This document shows positions 1 through 7,110 of a stretch of DNA of 33,065 nucleotides, one piece after another. The notes beneath the pieces were generated by a model that did not search any database, was not told the DNA's origin, and was given only the letters and a program-made list of their open reading frames with translations. Numbering within the stretch: the stretch's first letter is position 1; every line of letters begins with the position of its first letter. Location: positions 1 through 33,065 of the forward strand of contig JBBIGV010000032.1 in the NCBI GenBank assembly GCA_037447335.1, given 5' to 3'. This DNA comes from JBBIGV01 sp037447335 (GTDB lineage Bacteria; Bacteroidota; Ignavibacteria; Ignavibacteriales; Ignavibacteriaceae). The translations under genes and the position numbers were made by a program.

Positions 1-138
1 CGGAACTGCGCAGTAAAATGCATCCATTTTATGCTCTATATCGGATTTAAGTAAAGCTTTTATATCAAAAAAATCTTGCTGACCAACTAAACATTTTTCT
101 TATCTTTCAGCAGTCAATTTTAACAAACAGAGAGCTGA

Positions 139-2163
139 ATGACCCGAACTTCTCAATCAATTGAACAACTTTCAATCAATACAATAAGATTTTTAGCTGT
201 GGATGCGGTGCAGAAAGCCAATTCCGGTCATCCCGGTATGCCGATGGGCTGCGCGCCAATTGCTTATGTGCTTTATAAGAATATAATGGATCACAACCCC
301 GCAAACCCCAAATGGTATAACCGTGACAGGTTCATCCTATCTGCAGGGCATGGCAGCATGCTTCTGTATTCGGTGCTTCACTTGTGCGGTTATGAAATTT
401 CTCTTGATGATATAAAACAGTTCAGACAGTGGGGAAGTATTACTCCCGGTCATCCCGAATACCATCTGACCCCCGGTGTTGAAACTACTACCGGTCCGCT
501 GGGTCAGGGGTTTGCCAATGCAATCGGGATGGCAATAGCACAGGAATATCTTGCCGCAATGTTCAACAAAGATGATATGAAAATTATTGAACATTACATT
601 TACGGAATCTGCAGCGACGGCGACCTGATGGAAGGCATTTCGCACGAAGCTGCCTCTGTTGCCGGGCATTTTAAGCTTGGCAGAATTATCTTCTTTTATG
701 ATGATAATAAAATTACAATTGATGGTTCTACATCTCTGACTTTTACAGAAGATACCGGAAAAAGATTTGAGGCATATAACTGGCACGTTCAGTACATCAG
801 CGATGTGAATGATCTTTTCGCTATACACAACGCTGTTGATGAAGCACAAAAAACAACCGGCAAACCATCCATCATTATTACTAAAACAAATATCGGTTAC
901 GGCAGTCCGAATAAACAGGATACTGCCGATGCACATGGCGCTCCGCTTGGTGATGAGGAAGTTAAACTGACGAAAAAAAATCTTGGATGGGATGAGAATA
1001 AATTCTTTTATGTGCCTGATGAAGTTGTCTCGCACTTTTCTTCCGTAAAAACCGAAGGAGTGAAGAAAGAAAATGAATGGTTAAAACTTTTTGAACAGTA
1101 TAAAAAGAAATATCCGGCAGAAGCAGAAACATTCCTTAGTTTAATGGAAGGCAAAACAGGCGATGCATATAAATCAAAACTTCCGGTATTTGAAGATGAC
1201 GGAAAAAAGATTGCTACCCGCACCGCATCGGGCAAAGCGCTGAATGCAATTGCCTCTTCATTGCCCGGATTGATAGGCGGTTCTGCTGATCTTTCATCTT
1301 CAAACAATACTTATCTTAAAGATTATCCGGTTTTTTCTGCTGATAACCGCCTGGGAAGGAACTTTCATTTCGGTGTGCGTGAACATGCAATGGCTGGCAT
1401 TCTTAACGGCATGGCATTTTACGGCGGAACTATTCCTTACGGCGGCACCTTTCTGGTTTTTGCCGATTATATGCGCCCGGCTATCAGGCTCGGATGTTTG
1501 TCGGGTATAAAAACAATTTATGTTTTCAGCCATGACAGCATTGGTCTTGGAGAAGATGGACCTACTCATCAGCCAGTCGAACATCTTGCATCACTGCGGG
1601 CAATTCCAAATATTATTGTAATCCGTCCGGCAGATGCAAACGAAACAGTTTATGCATGGCAGGCAGCGCTTGAACATAGCGGCAGTCCGGTTGCTCTATG
1701 TCTGACACGGCAGGGCGTACCGGTAATTGATCAGAAGAAATATGCGCCCGCTGAAAATCTTCTTAAAGGCGCGTACATACTTAGTGATGATAACGATTTG
1801 CCTGATGTAATTCTTATAGCATCAGGTTCGGAAGTATCACTTGTACTTGACGCTTCGGAAATTCTTAGAAAAGATGGTTTGAAGGTACGTGTGGTAAGTT
1901 TTCCAAGCAGGGAGCTTTTTGAGTTACAATCTGACGAATATAAGGAAAGCGTTTTGCCCGCCGCTGTAAAGGCAAGAGTTGTTGTGGAAGCCGGAGTCAG
2001 GCAGGGTTGGGAACGTTATATCGGTGCTGAAGGCGGTTCGGTTACTCTTGAAAGATTCGGCGCTTCCGCCCCTGAAAAAGTTTTATTCAGCAAATCAGGC
2101 TTTACGCCAGAACAGATTGCTTCCCATGCCCGTGATGTGTTGAAACCCGCATTATCATCTTAG
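139..2163 (+). CDS. tkt: Transketolase
   Basis: Thiamine-diphosphate enzyme of the non-oxidative pentose phosphate pathway that moves two-carbon ketol units between sugar phosphates in the cytoplasm. The 674 residues match the usual full length (about 660-680). Visible marks are the N-terminal AVDAVQKANSGHPGMPMG segment, HGSMLLY (about residue 71), GHPEYH (about 104), the TPP/metal region SDGDLMEGISHEA with a downstream Asn at about 190 (DDNKITIDG), the pyrimidine-domain VREHAMAG with the catalytic Glu (about 413), and the substrate-binding segment GLGEDGPTHQP. The ATG follows AGAGAGC with normal spacing and the N-terminus matches the family start. It is not obviously in an operon: 183 bases separate it from the next large gene. 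Confident assignment. Confidence 0.97.
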   Translation: MTRTSQSIEQLSINTIRFLAVDAVQKANSGHPGMPMGCAPIAYVLYKNIMDHNPANPKWYNRDRFILSAGHGSMLLYSVLHLCGYEISLDDIKQFRQWGSITPGHPEYHLTPGVETTTGPLGQGFANAIGMAIAQEYLAAMFNKDDMKIIEHYIYGICSDGDLMEGISHEAASVAGHFKLGRIIFFYDDNKITIDGSTSLTFTEDTGKRFEAYNWHVQYISDVNDLFAIHNAVDEAQKTTGKPSIIITKTNIGYGSPNKQDTADAHGAPLGDEEVKLTKKNLGWDENKFFYVPDEVVSHFSSVKTEGVKKENEWLKLFEQYKKKYPAEAETFLSLMEGKTGDAYKSKLPVFEDDGKKIATRTASGKALNAIASSLPGLIGGSADLSSSNNTYLKDYPVFSADNRLGRNFHFGVREHAMAGILNGMAFYGGTIPYGGTFLVFADYMRPAIRLGCLSGIKTIYVFSHDSIGLGEDGPTHQPVEHLASLRAIPNIIVIRPADANETVYAWQAALEHSGSPVALCLTRQGVPVIDQKKYAPAENLLKGAYILSDDNDLPDVILIASGSEVSLVLDASEILRKDGLKVRVVSFPSRELFELQSDEYKESVLPAAVKARVVVEAGVRQGWERYIGAEGGSVTLERFGASAPEKVLFSKSGFTPEQIASHARDVLKPALSS

Positions 2164-2194
2164 AGGTTATAATTATTGTTCATGGTTTATAATA

Positions 2195-2350
2195 ACTAAG
2201 CTGCGCGAAAAATTTTCTAAAAAAGAATGGGAAGACTGCTGTGCTGAATTGTGTGATGATTGTAAGATCGCAAAATCATATATTAAAAAATACGGGATGA
2301 AAGCAGCACAAAAGAAAATTAAAACCGATCAAAAGAAGATACTCAAATGA
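2195..2350 (+). CDS. Small Cys-rich ORF lacking a canonical start (possible frameshift)
   Basis: A frame running from about 2162 to the TGA at 2348-2350 encodes a peptide that looks protein-like: after TKLREKFSKKEW comes ECC- and C-rich sequence with four Cys (CC, then C-DD-C spacing) and a Lys-rich tail ending KKILK. I do not recognise the family. Its stop overlaps the next gene's ATG as ATGA, the usual sign of translational coupling, which argues that it is or was a real gene. No ATG, GTG or TTG lies in frame at the start. An ATG at 2182 is one base out of frame, and dropping one G of the GG at 2184-2185 would give a 55-residue product. A non-standard start, a recent frameshift, or a base-calling error are all possible. 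The start given is only the approximate beginning of convincing sequence. Confidence 0.4.
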   Translation, partial: TKLREKFSKKEWEDCCAELCDDCKIAKSYIKKYGMKAAQKKIKTDQKKILK

Positions 2351-3483
2351 AAAAAATTACATTGTTAGGTGCGGGGATGATTGGGCGGGCTATGACAATT
2401 GACTTGTCTGAAAATCACTTTGTGAGTGTGCTTGATGTTGATAAGGAAAGACTGGATCAATTAAATGGTCATAAAAATATTATTACGATTTCAGGCAGTG
2501 TTTTTGATGATGATATTTTTAACAAATCAGTTAAAGATTCTGATCTTGTTTTAAGCGCTGTACCCGGCTTCATAGGATTTGAAGTGCTGAAGAAAATTAT
2601 ATCAGCCGGTAAAAATGTTGTTGATATTTCTTTCTTCAGTGAAGATGCTTTTGAACTTGATGAACTTGCGAAACAAAACAATGTTACCGCTGTGGTTGAT
2701 TGCGGCGTAGCGCCGGGAATGAGTAATATCATACTTGGTTATCATAATACTCTGATGAATATTAAGAATTTTGAGTGTTATGTTGGCGGGCTTCCCGTTA
2801 AGCGCACCTATCCCTATCAGTACAAAGCTCCCTTTTCTCCGATTGATGTGATTGAAGAGTATATCCGACCGGCTCGGATTAAAGTTAGCGGAAAGATTGA
2901 AATTAAAGAGGCTCTTTCAGAACCAGAGCTGATAGAGTTTGATGAGATAGGTACGCTTGAAGCGTTTAATTCGGATGGTCTTCGCTCATTGCTGAAAACC
3001 ATGAACATTCCGGATATGAAAGAAAAAACCCTTCGTTATCCCGGTCATATTGAGTATATCAAAGTATTAAGAGAAAGCGGATTTTTCAGTAAGGAAGAAA
3101 TTGATGTTAACAGCGTACTAATTAAACCAATTGATCTTTCTGCCAAACTCCTGTTTCCTTTATGGAGGCTTAAACGCGATGAAGAAGAATTCACCGTTAT
3201 GAAAATAATTATACACGGCAGTGATGGTAAGGACGATAAGACAATTAAGTATTTTCTGTTTGACAGATATGATTACAAAACTGAAACTTCATCAATGGCA
3301 CGAACAACCGGTTACACAGCAACGGCGGCAGTAAACTTATTCCTCAACAATAAATTTGCGAGGAAAGGAATATGCCCGCCCGAATTTGTTGGTTCAGAGC
3401 CGGGCTGCTTCGAATATGTCTGGAATTATCTCGCTTCCAGAGGGGTGAATTACAAAAAATCAGAAATGAAATTAAGCGTGTAA
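2347..3483 (+). CDS. Saccharopine dehydrogenase-family NAD(P)-dependent oxidoreductase
   Basis: Cytoplasmic oxidoreductase of the saccharopine dehydrogenase/saccharopine reductase superfamily. The N-terminus carries a Rossmann dinucleotide-binding motif GAGMIG (residues 8-13), an acidic end of beta-2 (LDVD, about 30), and a VVDCGVAPGMSNI segment (about 117-130) typical of this family. The 378 residues are close to the usual length of the lysine-biosynthesis-like members. The exact substrate cannot be read from the sequence; lysine or saccharopine metabolism is only a family-based guess. The ATG overlaps the stop of the small upstream ORF (ATGA), suggesting coupled translation. A weak hairpin (GAATGG/CCATTC, 3573-3596) followed by TTTATTA lies downstream and may help termination. 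Confidence 0.85.
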   Translation: MKKITLLGAGMIGRAMTIDLSENHFVSVLDVDKERLDQLNGHKNIITISGSVFDDDIFNKSVKDSDLVLSAVPGFIGFEVLKKIISAGKNVVDISFFSEDAFELDELAKQNNVTAVVDCGVAPGMSNIILGYHNTLMNIKNFECYVGGLPVKRTYPYQYKAPFSPIDVIEEYIRPARIKVSGKIEIKEALSEPELIEFDEIGTLEAFNSDGLRSLLKTMNIPDMKEKTLRYPGHIEYIKVLRESGFFSKEEIDVNSVLIKPIDLSAKLLFPLWRLKRDEEEFTVMKIIIHGSDGKDDKTIKYFLFDRYDYKTETSSMARTTGYTATAAVNLFLNNKFARKGICPPEFVGSEPGCFEYVWNYLASRGVNYKKSEMKLSV

Positions 3484-3650
3484 TAAATTCTGTTCATAAG
3501 TAAGGAATTCTTACTGTTATTGCATTTCAGGATGCGGCTGACTATGTTTCCGCTCGTTAAAAGCTATTGTTTGAATGGATAAATTCAGGCCCATTCTTTA
3601 TTATAGTATTAACTGCTAAATAAATATTTTTCGTTATGGAGGATTCTCAC

Positions 3651-4121
3651 ATGCAGAGTGTTTTTCGTACTACCGGGGTTATGTTCATTTTGTTATTCCT
3701 GTTTTCAGGCAGTGTTTTATATGCTCAGCCAACTCCGAATCCGGAAGTAAATAAACTGATGAGTGAATTTATGGATGCGTGGAATACCGACTTCCCGGAA
3801 GCCTTTGAAGAAATATTTGATGAAAATGTTACCTTTATCGGACAGGGTTTTCCAATACTTGGTAAAAGCGATCTTATCGAGAAGTGGGTTAAATGGCAAA
3901 TGCCAACTTCAAAAGATCTGAAAGTTATACAGGTTTTCACCGACGGAATAAGTGATAATATTGCTTATCAGACTGGAAGATGGTCGTTGTTATTTATTCC
4001 TACCGAAGGTGATCCGGTTACTACAACCGGCAGTCATTCTTTTATTTGGAAAAAATCAGGAGATAAGTGGCTGCTTCATTCCATAATGATAGCCAACGAT
4101 CCCCCGAAACAACAGCAATAG
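3651..4121 (+). CDS. Secreted NTF2/SnoaL-like (DUF4440-type) protein
   Basis: Protein of 156 residues with an N-terminal signal peptide: a charged start, a hydrophobic stretch (VMFILLFLFSGSVLY) and a likely cleavage site after LYA-Q. The rest resembles small cone-shaped NTF2/SnoaL-fold proteins: a helix with MSEFMDAWNTDFPEAF, then ENVTFIG, a LIEKWVKW helix, and strands ending in HSFIWKKSGDKWLLHSIMIAN. The fold binds small molecules or forms dimers; no catalytic role can be assigned. An earlier in-frame ATG exists at 3636, but GGAGG at 3638-3642 sits eight bases before the ATG at 3651 and inside the longer reading, so 3651 is the better start. It ends at a shared terminator facing the convergent lipoprotein gene. 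Confidence 0.75.
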   Translation: MQSVFRTTGVMFILLFLFSGSVLYAQPTPNPEVNKLMSEFMDAWNTDFPEAFEEIFDENVTFIGQGFPILGKSDLIEKWVKWQMPTSKDLKVIQVFTDGISDNIAYQTGRWSLLFIPTEGDPVTTTGSHSFIWKKSGDKWLLHSIMIANDPPKQQQ

Positions 4122-4140
4122 TACTTCAAGCAATTTTTAA

Positions 4141-4174
4141 ATTCTTCCGCTTATTCAGGCGGAAGAATTTTTTA
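4141..4174. terminator. Hairpin terminator between convergent genes
   Basis: A perfect 10-bp stem, ATTCTTCCGC (4141-4150) with GCGGAAGAAT (4159-4168), has an 8-base loop and runs into six T residues on the plus strand. It lies between the stop of the NTF2-like gene and the stop of the minus-strand lipoprotein gene. On the minus strand the tail is less T-rich, so it is strongest for the plus-strand gene but may serve both. Confidence 0.85.
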
Positions 4175-4690
4175 TCAGTTGTGTCTTATTACTGTGCCGT
4201 TAGCTGCATTAAGCCTGACATCCCACATTTTTTCATTCTCTGTAATGTAGAAACGATACTCCCAGTTAATACCCTGTTTATCTTTTCTGAGAATCCACCA
4301 GTTTATTTCACCGCTTTGGATTGTCAAAACAATTTCTTTTGCTTTAGCAAAACTCAGCAGATTCATCCCCGGGTTCAAATTATATGTGTAAGGTTTTGAC
4401 CTACCAACAATTATATGTAATGCACGGCTGGGAATTAAAAACTCAAAACGCACTATCGCTTTCTCTTCGGTTTCAACTATTACAGACCAGGTAAATGGTT
4501 CGATAAAAGTATTTGTTACTAAATCTGTAATTGTCCCGTTTATCATTTGCAGGGTAAGCTCTCTTATCTTCTCTTCCGATGAGCTCTGGTAGTTATTAGC
4601 CTCGTTGATATCTGATGAACAGTTTAAGCATAGAAGTGAAAATATCAACGCTGATAAAAAGAAAGCAAAAGAGGTTTTTATTGTTTTCAT
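4175..4690 (-). CDS. Putative lipoprotein with PepSY-like C-terminus
   Basis: Protein of 171 residues. The N-terminus is a signal sequence (MKTIKTSFAFFLSALIFSLL) followed by LNC-SS at Cys24, a loose lipobox of the kind seen in Bacteroidota, so it is probably an exported lipoprotein. The body has two short repeats of an alpha/beta pattern. The C-terminal segment, WEYRFYITENEKMWDVRLNA followed by NGTVI, resembles the end of PepSY domains, where a strand pair finishes in a V-D-A-x-TG-x-V pattern. I do not recognise a specific family. The upstream spacer contains only a weak purine-rich ribosome site. It converges on the preceding gene across a shared terminator. Confidence 0.6.
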   Translation of the reverse strand: MKTIKTSFAFFLSALIFSLLCLNCSSDINEANNYQSSSEEKIRELTLQMINGTITDLVTNTFIEPFTWSVIVETEEKAIVRFEFLIPSRALHIIVGRSKPYTYNLNPGMNLLSFAKAKEIVLTIQSGEINWWILRKDKQGINWEYRFYITENEKMWDVRLNAANGTVIRHN

Positions 4691-5085
4691 AGTTATCTGC
4701 TTTCAAAATAAATAAAAATTATCCTTGCGTCAACATATATTATTTGAACATAGTAATTATAACATCAGAGGCATATCTGTCCAAAATAAATTTTTTTTCG
4801 TCCCTCCGGGTCGCCGTATTCTCTGTCTGTCGAATTTATCTATAAATATTCAGCCATCTAAAGTGACTCTTTATTGCCTCAATATTAAAGTTTAATGGTT
4901 ATTTATCCAGTCAGTAGGGGCGTTCAATTGAACGCCCCAACTCCGGAACAAAAAATCTCCGGCGGGTAAATGCCTTGAGCAGTTTATTCAGCTTCAATTA
5001 TTTTTTAATAGTTGACAGGAGAGAAATAAAATTTTTAACTAATTTGGCAGAAAATATAAAAGCAATTTATTTAGGAATAATCCTG
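4691..5085. other. Non-coding stretch with a palindromic element
   Basis: About 395 bases between the minus-strand lipoprotein gene and the aldo/keto reductase start. It is AT-rich at the left. The middle and right parts are more GC-rich, with a CCTCCGGG patch near 4801-4809 and two CTCCGG copies near 4941 and 4958 around the 22-bp palindrome described separately. A TTG at 4975 opens the reductase frame upstream, but no good ribosome site supports it. I see no other gene here. Confidence 0.6.
4917..4938. repeat. Perfect 22-bp palindrome (possible extragenic repeat)
   Basis: The arms GGGGCGTTCAA and TTGAACGCCCC form a perfect palindrome with no spacer. It is GC-richer than its surroundings and lies in a gene-free stretch. 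The look (AGGGGCGTT...AACGCCCC) is that of dispersed palindromic repeats found between genes in many bacteria. No second copy was noticed in this window. It could also be a hairpin in an RNA, but no T-run follows. Confidence 0.45.
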
Positions 5086-5970
5086 ATGCAACGTCTTTTA
5101 AGAAAATTCGGAAGACATGATCTGACTGTTTCAACTTTTGGATATGGCTGCGGGCAAACAGGAGGGAATGATCTGACAGATAAGGAAGTTTCATATCTTC
5201 TCAACTCATTACTCGATCTCGGCATTAATTTTTTTGATACTGCACGGGCTTATGGTCTTTCGGAAGAGCGAATCGGAAAATCAATTTCTCATCGGAGGGA
5301 TGAGTTTGTTATCTCAACAAAGGTCGGCTATGGCATACCCGGCTGCCAGGACTGGACTTGTGAAATCATTTCAGCCGGGATTGATTACGCTTTAAAGTTG
5401 TTAAGAACTGATCATATTGATATAGTTCATTTACATTCCTGTCCCATTCATGTTCTTGAAAACAATGGTGTTGCAGAAGCACTGACAAAGTGTTTGGAAC
5501 AGGGTAAGATTCTTGTTGCAGGCTATTCAGGCGAAAACGAATCACTTGAATACACTGCGGCAACAGATAAATTTGGAAGCATTCAATTAAGCGTGAACAT
5601 CTGCGACCAGCGCGCAATAGATACAATTATTCCTGAAGCAAAAATACGAGCTATGGGTGTTATTGCAAAGCGTGCGGTTGCAAATGCACCATGGCGTTTT
5701 GTTCAGCAGCCGCACGGTCAATACGTCGAGGAATACTGGCTAAGATGGAAAAGTATGAACATTGAGACAGACCTGGAATGGAATGAATTGTTTACCCGCT
5801 TCACAGCTTTTACTGAGGGCGTTGATACTATGATTATTGGTTCAAAAAACATTGATCACATAAAAAGCAATCTTTCTTCAATTCAAAAGGGACCGTTGCC
5901 GATGGAATTATATTCCGGAATAAGGAATCTTTTTAAGCAATCTGATAAAGATTGGCTCGGGCAGCTTTAA
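5086..5970 (+). CDS. Aldo/keto reductase family protein
   Basis: Cytoplasmic NAD(P)H-dependent (beta/alpha)8-barrel oxidoreductase. The catalytic tetrad of the family can be followed: Asp in FFDTARAYG, Tyr in the same segment, Lys in VISTKVGYG, and His in DIVHLHSC. The first strand TFGYGCGQTGGN and the C-terminal IIGSKNIDHIKSNL (cofactor phosphate-binding region) are also typical. Substrate is unknown. The frame is open from a TTG at 4975, but the ATG at 5086 is preceded by TTAGGA (5071-5076) at good spacing and gives a normal start just before the first barrel strand, so 294 residues is preferred over 331. It stands alone between a non-coding stretch and a palindrome-separated CBS gene. Confidence 0.88.
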   Translation: MQRLLRKFGRHDLTVSTFGYGCGQTGGNDLTDKEVSYLLNSLLDLGINFFDTARAYGLSEERIGKSISHRRDEFVISTKVGYGIPGCQDWTCEIISAGIDYALKLLRTDHIDIVHLHSCPIHVLENNGVAEALTKCLEQGKILVAGYSGENESLEYTAATDKFGSIQLSVNICDQRAIDTIIPEAKIRAMGVIAKRAVANAPWRFVQQPHGQYVEEYWLRWKSMNIETDLEWNELFTRFTAFTEGVDTMIIGSKNIDHIKSNLSSIQKGPLPMELYSGIRNLFKQSDKDWLGQL

Positions 5971-6020
5971 AATTGTTGAATATGATTTATTGATTAATGT
6001 AAATAATGTTATTACCTTAA

Positions 6021-6044
6021 TACCGGAATTTAACAATTCCGGTA
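6021..6044. other. Perfect inverted repeat upstream of CBS gene
   Basis: The arms TACCGGAATT (6021-6030) and AATTCCGGTA (6035-6044) are perfect 10-bp complements around a TAAC loop. No T-run follows, so it is a poor intrinsic terminator. It sits 50 bases after the reductase stop and 39 bases before the CBS-gene ATG, a position that would suit an operator or a 5'-leader hairpin. Confidence 0.5.
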
Positions 6045-6083
6045 AGTTCATAAACTCATAAACCTAAACTGTCGAGGCTTATT

Positions 6084-6515
6084 ATGGAAACAGTGCGTCA
6101 GATACTTGATAAAAAGGGAAAACAAGTCTGGACAATAAGTCCTGACGACAAAGTTCTCGATGCATTAAAACAGATGGCAGAGAAAGAGATTGGGGCGCTG
6201 GTTGTGGTTGATAATGAAAAGGTTGAAGGAATCATTTCCGAGAGAGACTATGCAAGGAAAGTTGTGCTGCAGGGAAGATCCTCACGCGATGCACTGGTAC
6301 GGGATATAATGTCATCAAAAGTTTTTTATGTTACACCAGCACAAAATGTTGAAGAATGTATGGGGCTTATGATTGAAAAGAGAATTCGTCACCTGCCGGT
6401 AATAGAAAACGATAAGCTATCCGGAATCATCTCAATTGGTGATGTGGTGAAGGCAGTAATTGGTGAAAAAGAATTAATGATTGATCAGCTTATTCACTAC
6501 ATAACAGGACGTTAA
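6084..6515 (+). CDS. Two-CBS-domain protein
   Basis: Protein of 143 residues made only of a CBS pair. The first repeat covers roughly residues 10-65 (SPDDKVLDALKQMAEKEIGA, then LVVVDNEKVEGIISERDYAR), the second 75-130 (VTPAQNVEECMGLMIEKRIR, then HLPVIENDKLSGIISIGDVV). CBS pairs bind adenine nucleotides (AMP, ATP, SAM, NAD) and usually regulate a partner; no partner domain is fused here. GAGG at 6074-6077 lies six bases before the ATG. It ends at a hairpin shared with the convergent TM1266-like gene. Its presence next to hydrogenase-associated genes may be coincidence. Confidence 0.9.
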   Translation: METVRQILDKKGKQVWTISPDDKVLDALKQMAEKEIGALVVVDNEKVEGIISERDYARKVVLQGRSSRDALVRDIMSSKVFYVTPAQNVEECMGLMIEKRIRHLPVIENDKLSGIISIGDVVKAVIGEKELMIDQLIHYITGR

Positions 6516-6521
6516 AACCAA

Positions 6522-6546
6522 AGATGGCGCCCGATCAGCGCCATCT
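6522..6546. terminator. Hairpin between convergent CBS and TM1266-like genes
   Basis: AGATGGCGC (6522-6530) and GCGCCATCT (6538-6546) form a perfect 9-bp stem with a 7-base loop. The T-tails are short on both strands (CTTAATTT on plus, TTGGTTTT on minus), so it is a moderate bidirectional terminator between two gene ends. Confidence 0.7.
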
Positions 6547-6563
6547 CTTAATTTGAATCTGAT

Positions 6564-6824
6564 TCAGTGGGTCAATTCCAGATCAACTCTTTTCGAATAT
6601 ACACCTTCGATAAGTTCAATCTTCCTTGCAAGTTCATTTTTCTGCTCATCTGTTCCATACAGTTCAAGTATAAGCAAACCCTCATCGCTGCAGTTTTCGA
6701 GTATTCCATCGTGGATACCCAGCCTTGTTTTGATAATGCAGCCCCACGCGGTTAATATTTGCTGAACCTTAACTGCCGCTTCACTTCTCTTTCCGATCAG
6801 AACTAACAAAATCGTTTTTTTCAT
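6564..6824 (-). CDS. TM1266-like iron-only hydrogenase system putative regulator
   Basis: Small protein of 86 residues that resembles the ACT-like family named after Thermotoga TM1266, found beside [FeFe]-hydrogenase maturation and structural genes. Characteristic parts are an opening strand (MKKTILLVLIGKR), a helix with AVKVQQILTAWG, the segment IIKTRLGIHDG (family pattern R-x-G-I near the middle), a second strand GLLILELYG, and a closing helix/strand KIELIEGVYSKRVDLEL. Family members are presumed ligand-binding regulators; the ligand and target are not established. A strong ribosome site (GAAAGGGGAA) precedes the start. Finding it about 5 kb from a double hydrogenase locus supports the family call. 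I rate the assignment good but not certain, because the sequence is short. Confidence 0.72.
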   Translation of the reverse strand: MKKTILLVLIGKRSEAAVKVQQILTAWGCIIKTRLGIHDGILENCSDEGLLILELYGTDEQKNELARKIELIEGVYSKRVDLELTH

Positions 6825-7110
6825 GAAATTCCCCTTTCATAATTTTTACTAAAAAATTGTTAATTACACCAATAAATTTAACTAAATCTTTGCTTTGAAA
6901 AATGTTAATTCGAATCAGCCTGAATATTGATAAAAATATATATCAATCCGGTAAATTATTAACAGTGAAATTCGTTTATAGTTCAGTCAATATTTTGTGC
7001 AACATTGTTTTTTTTATCTTATCTTTTTATAAGAAATTCTTCACGTTGGAATACATTTGATTTTCAATAACATTAAAATATTTGAGCATTTTCCCGAAAT
7101 CCGAAACAAT

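Noticed and set aside
1..27. Possible divergent minus-strand gene starting at 27 (MDAFYCAVP)
   Set aside because: Only nine codons are visible before the window edge and no ribosome site is clear, so it cannot be supported.
337..1035. Long minus-strand open frame of 232 codons inside the transketolase gene
   Set aside because: It lies wholly within a confidently assigned gene and its product has no family features; it is an antisense shadow.
4975..5085. N-terminal extension of the aldo/keto reductase from a TTG
   Set aside because: No ribosome site, and the added residues do not resemble the family; the ATG at 5086 fits better.
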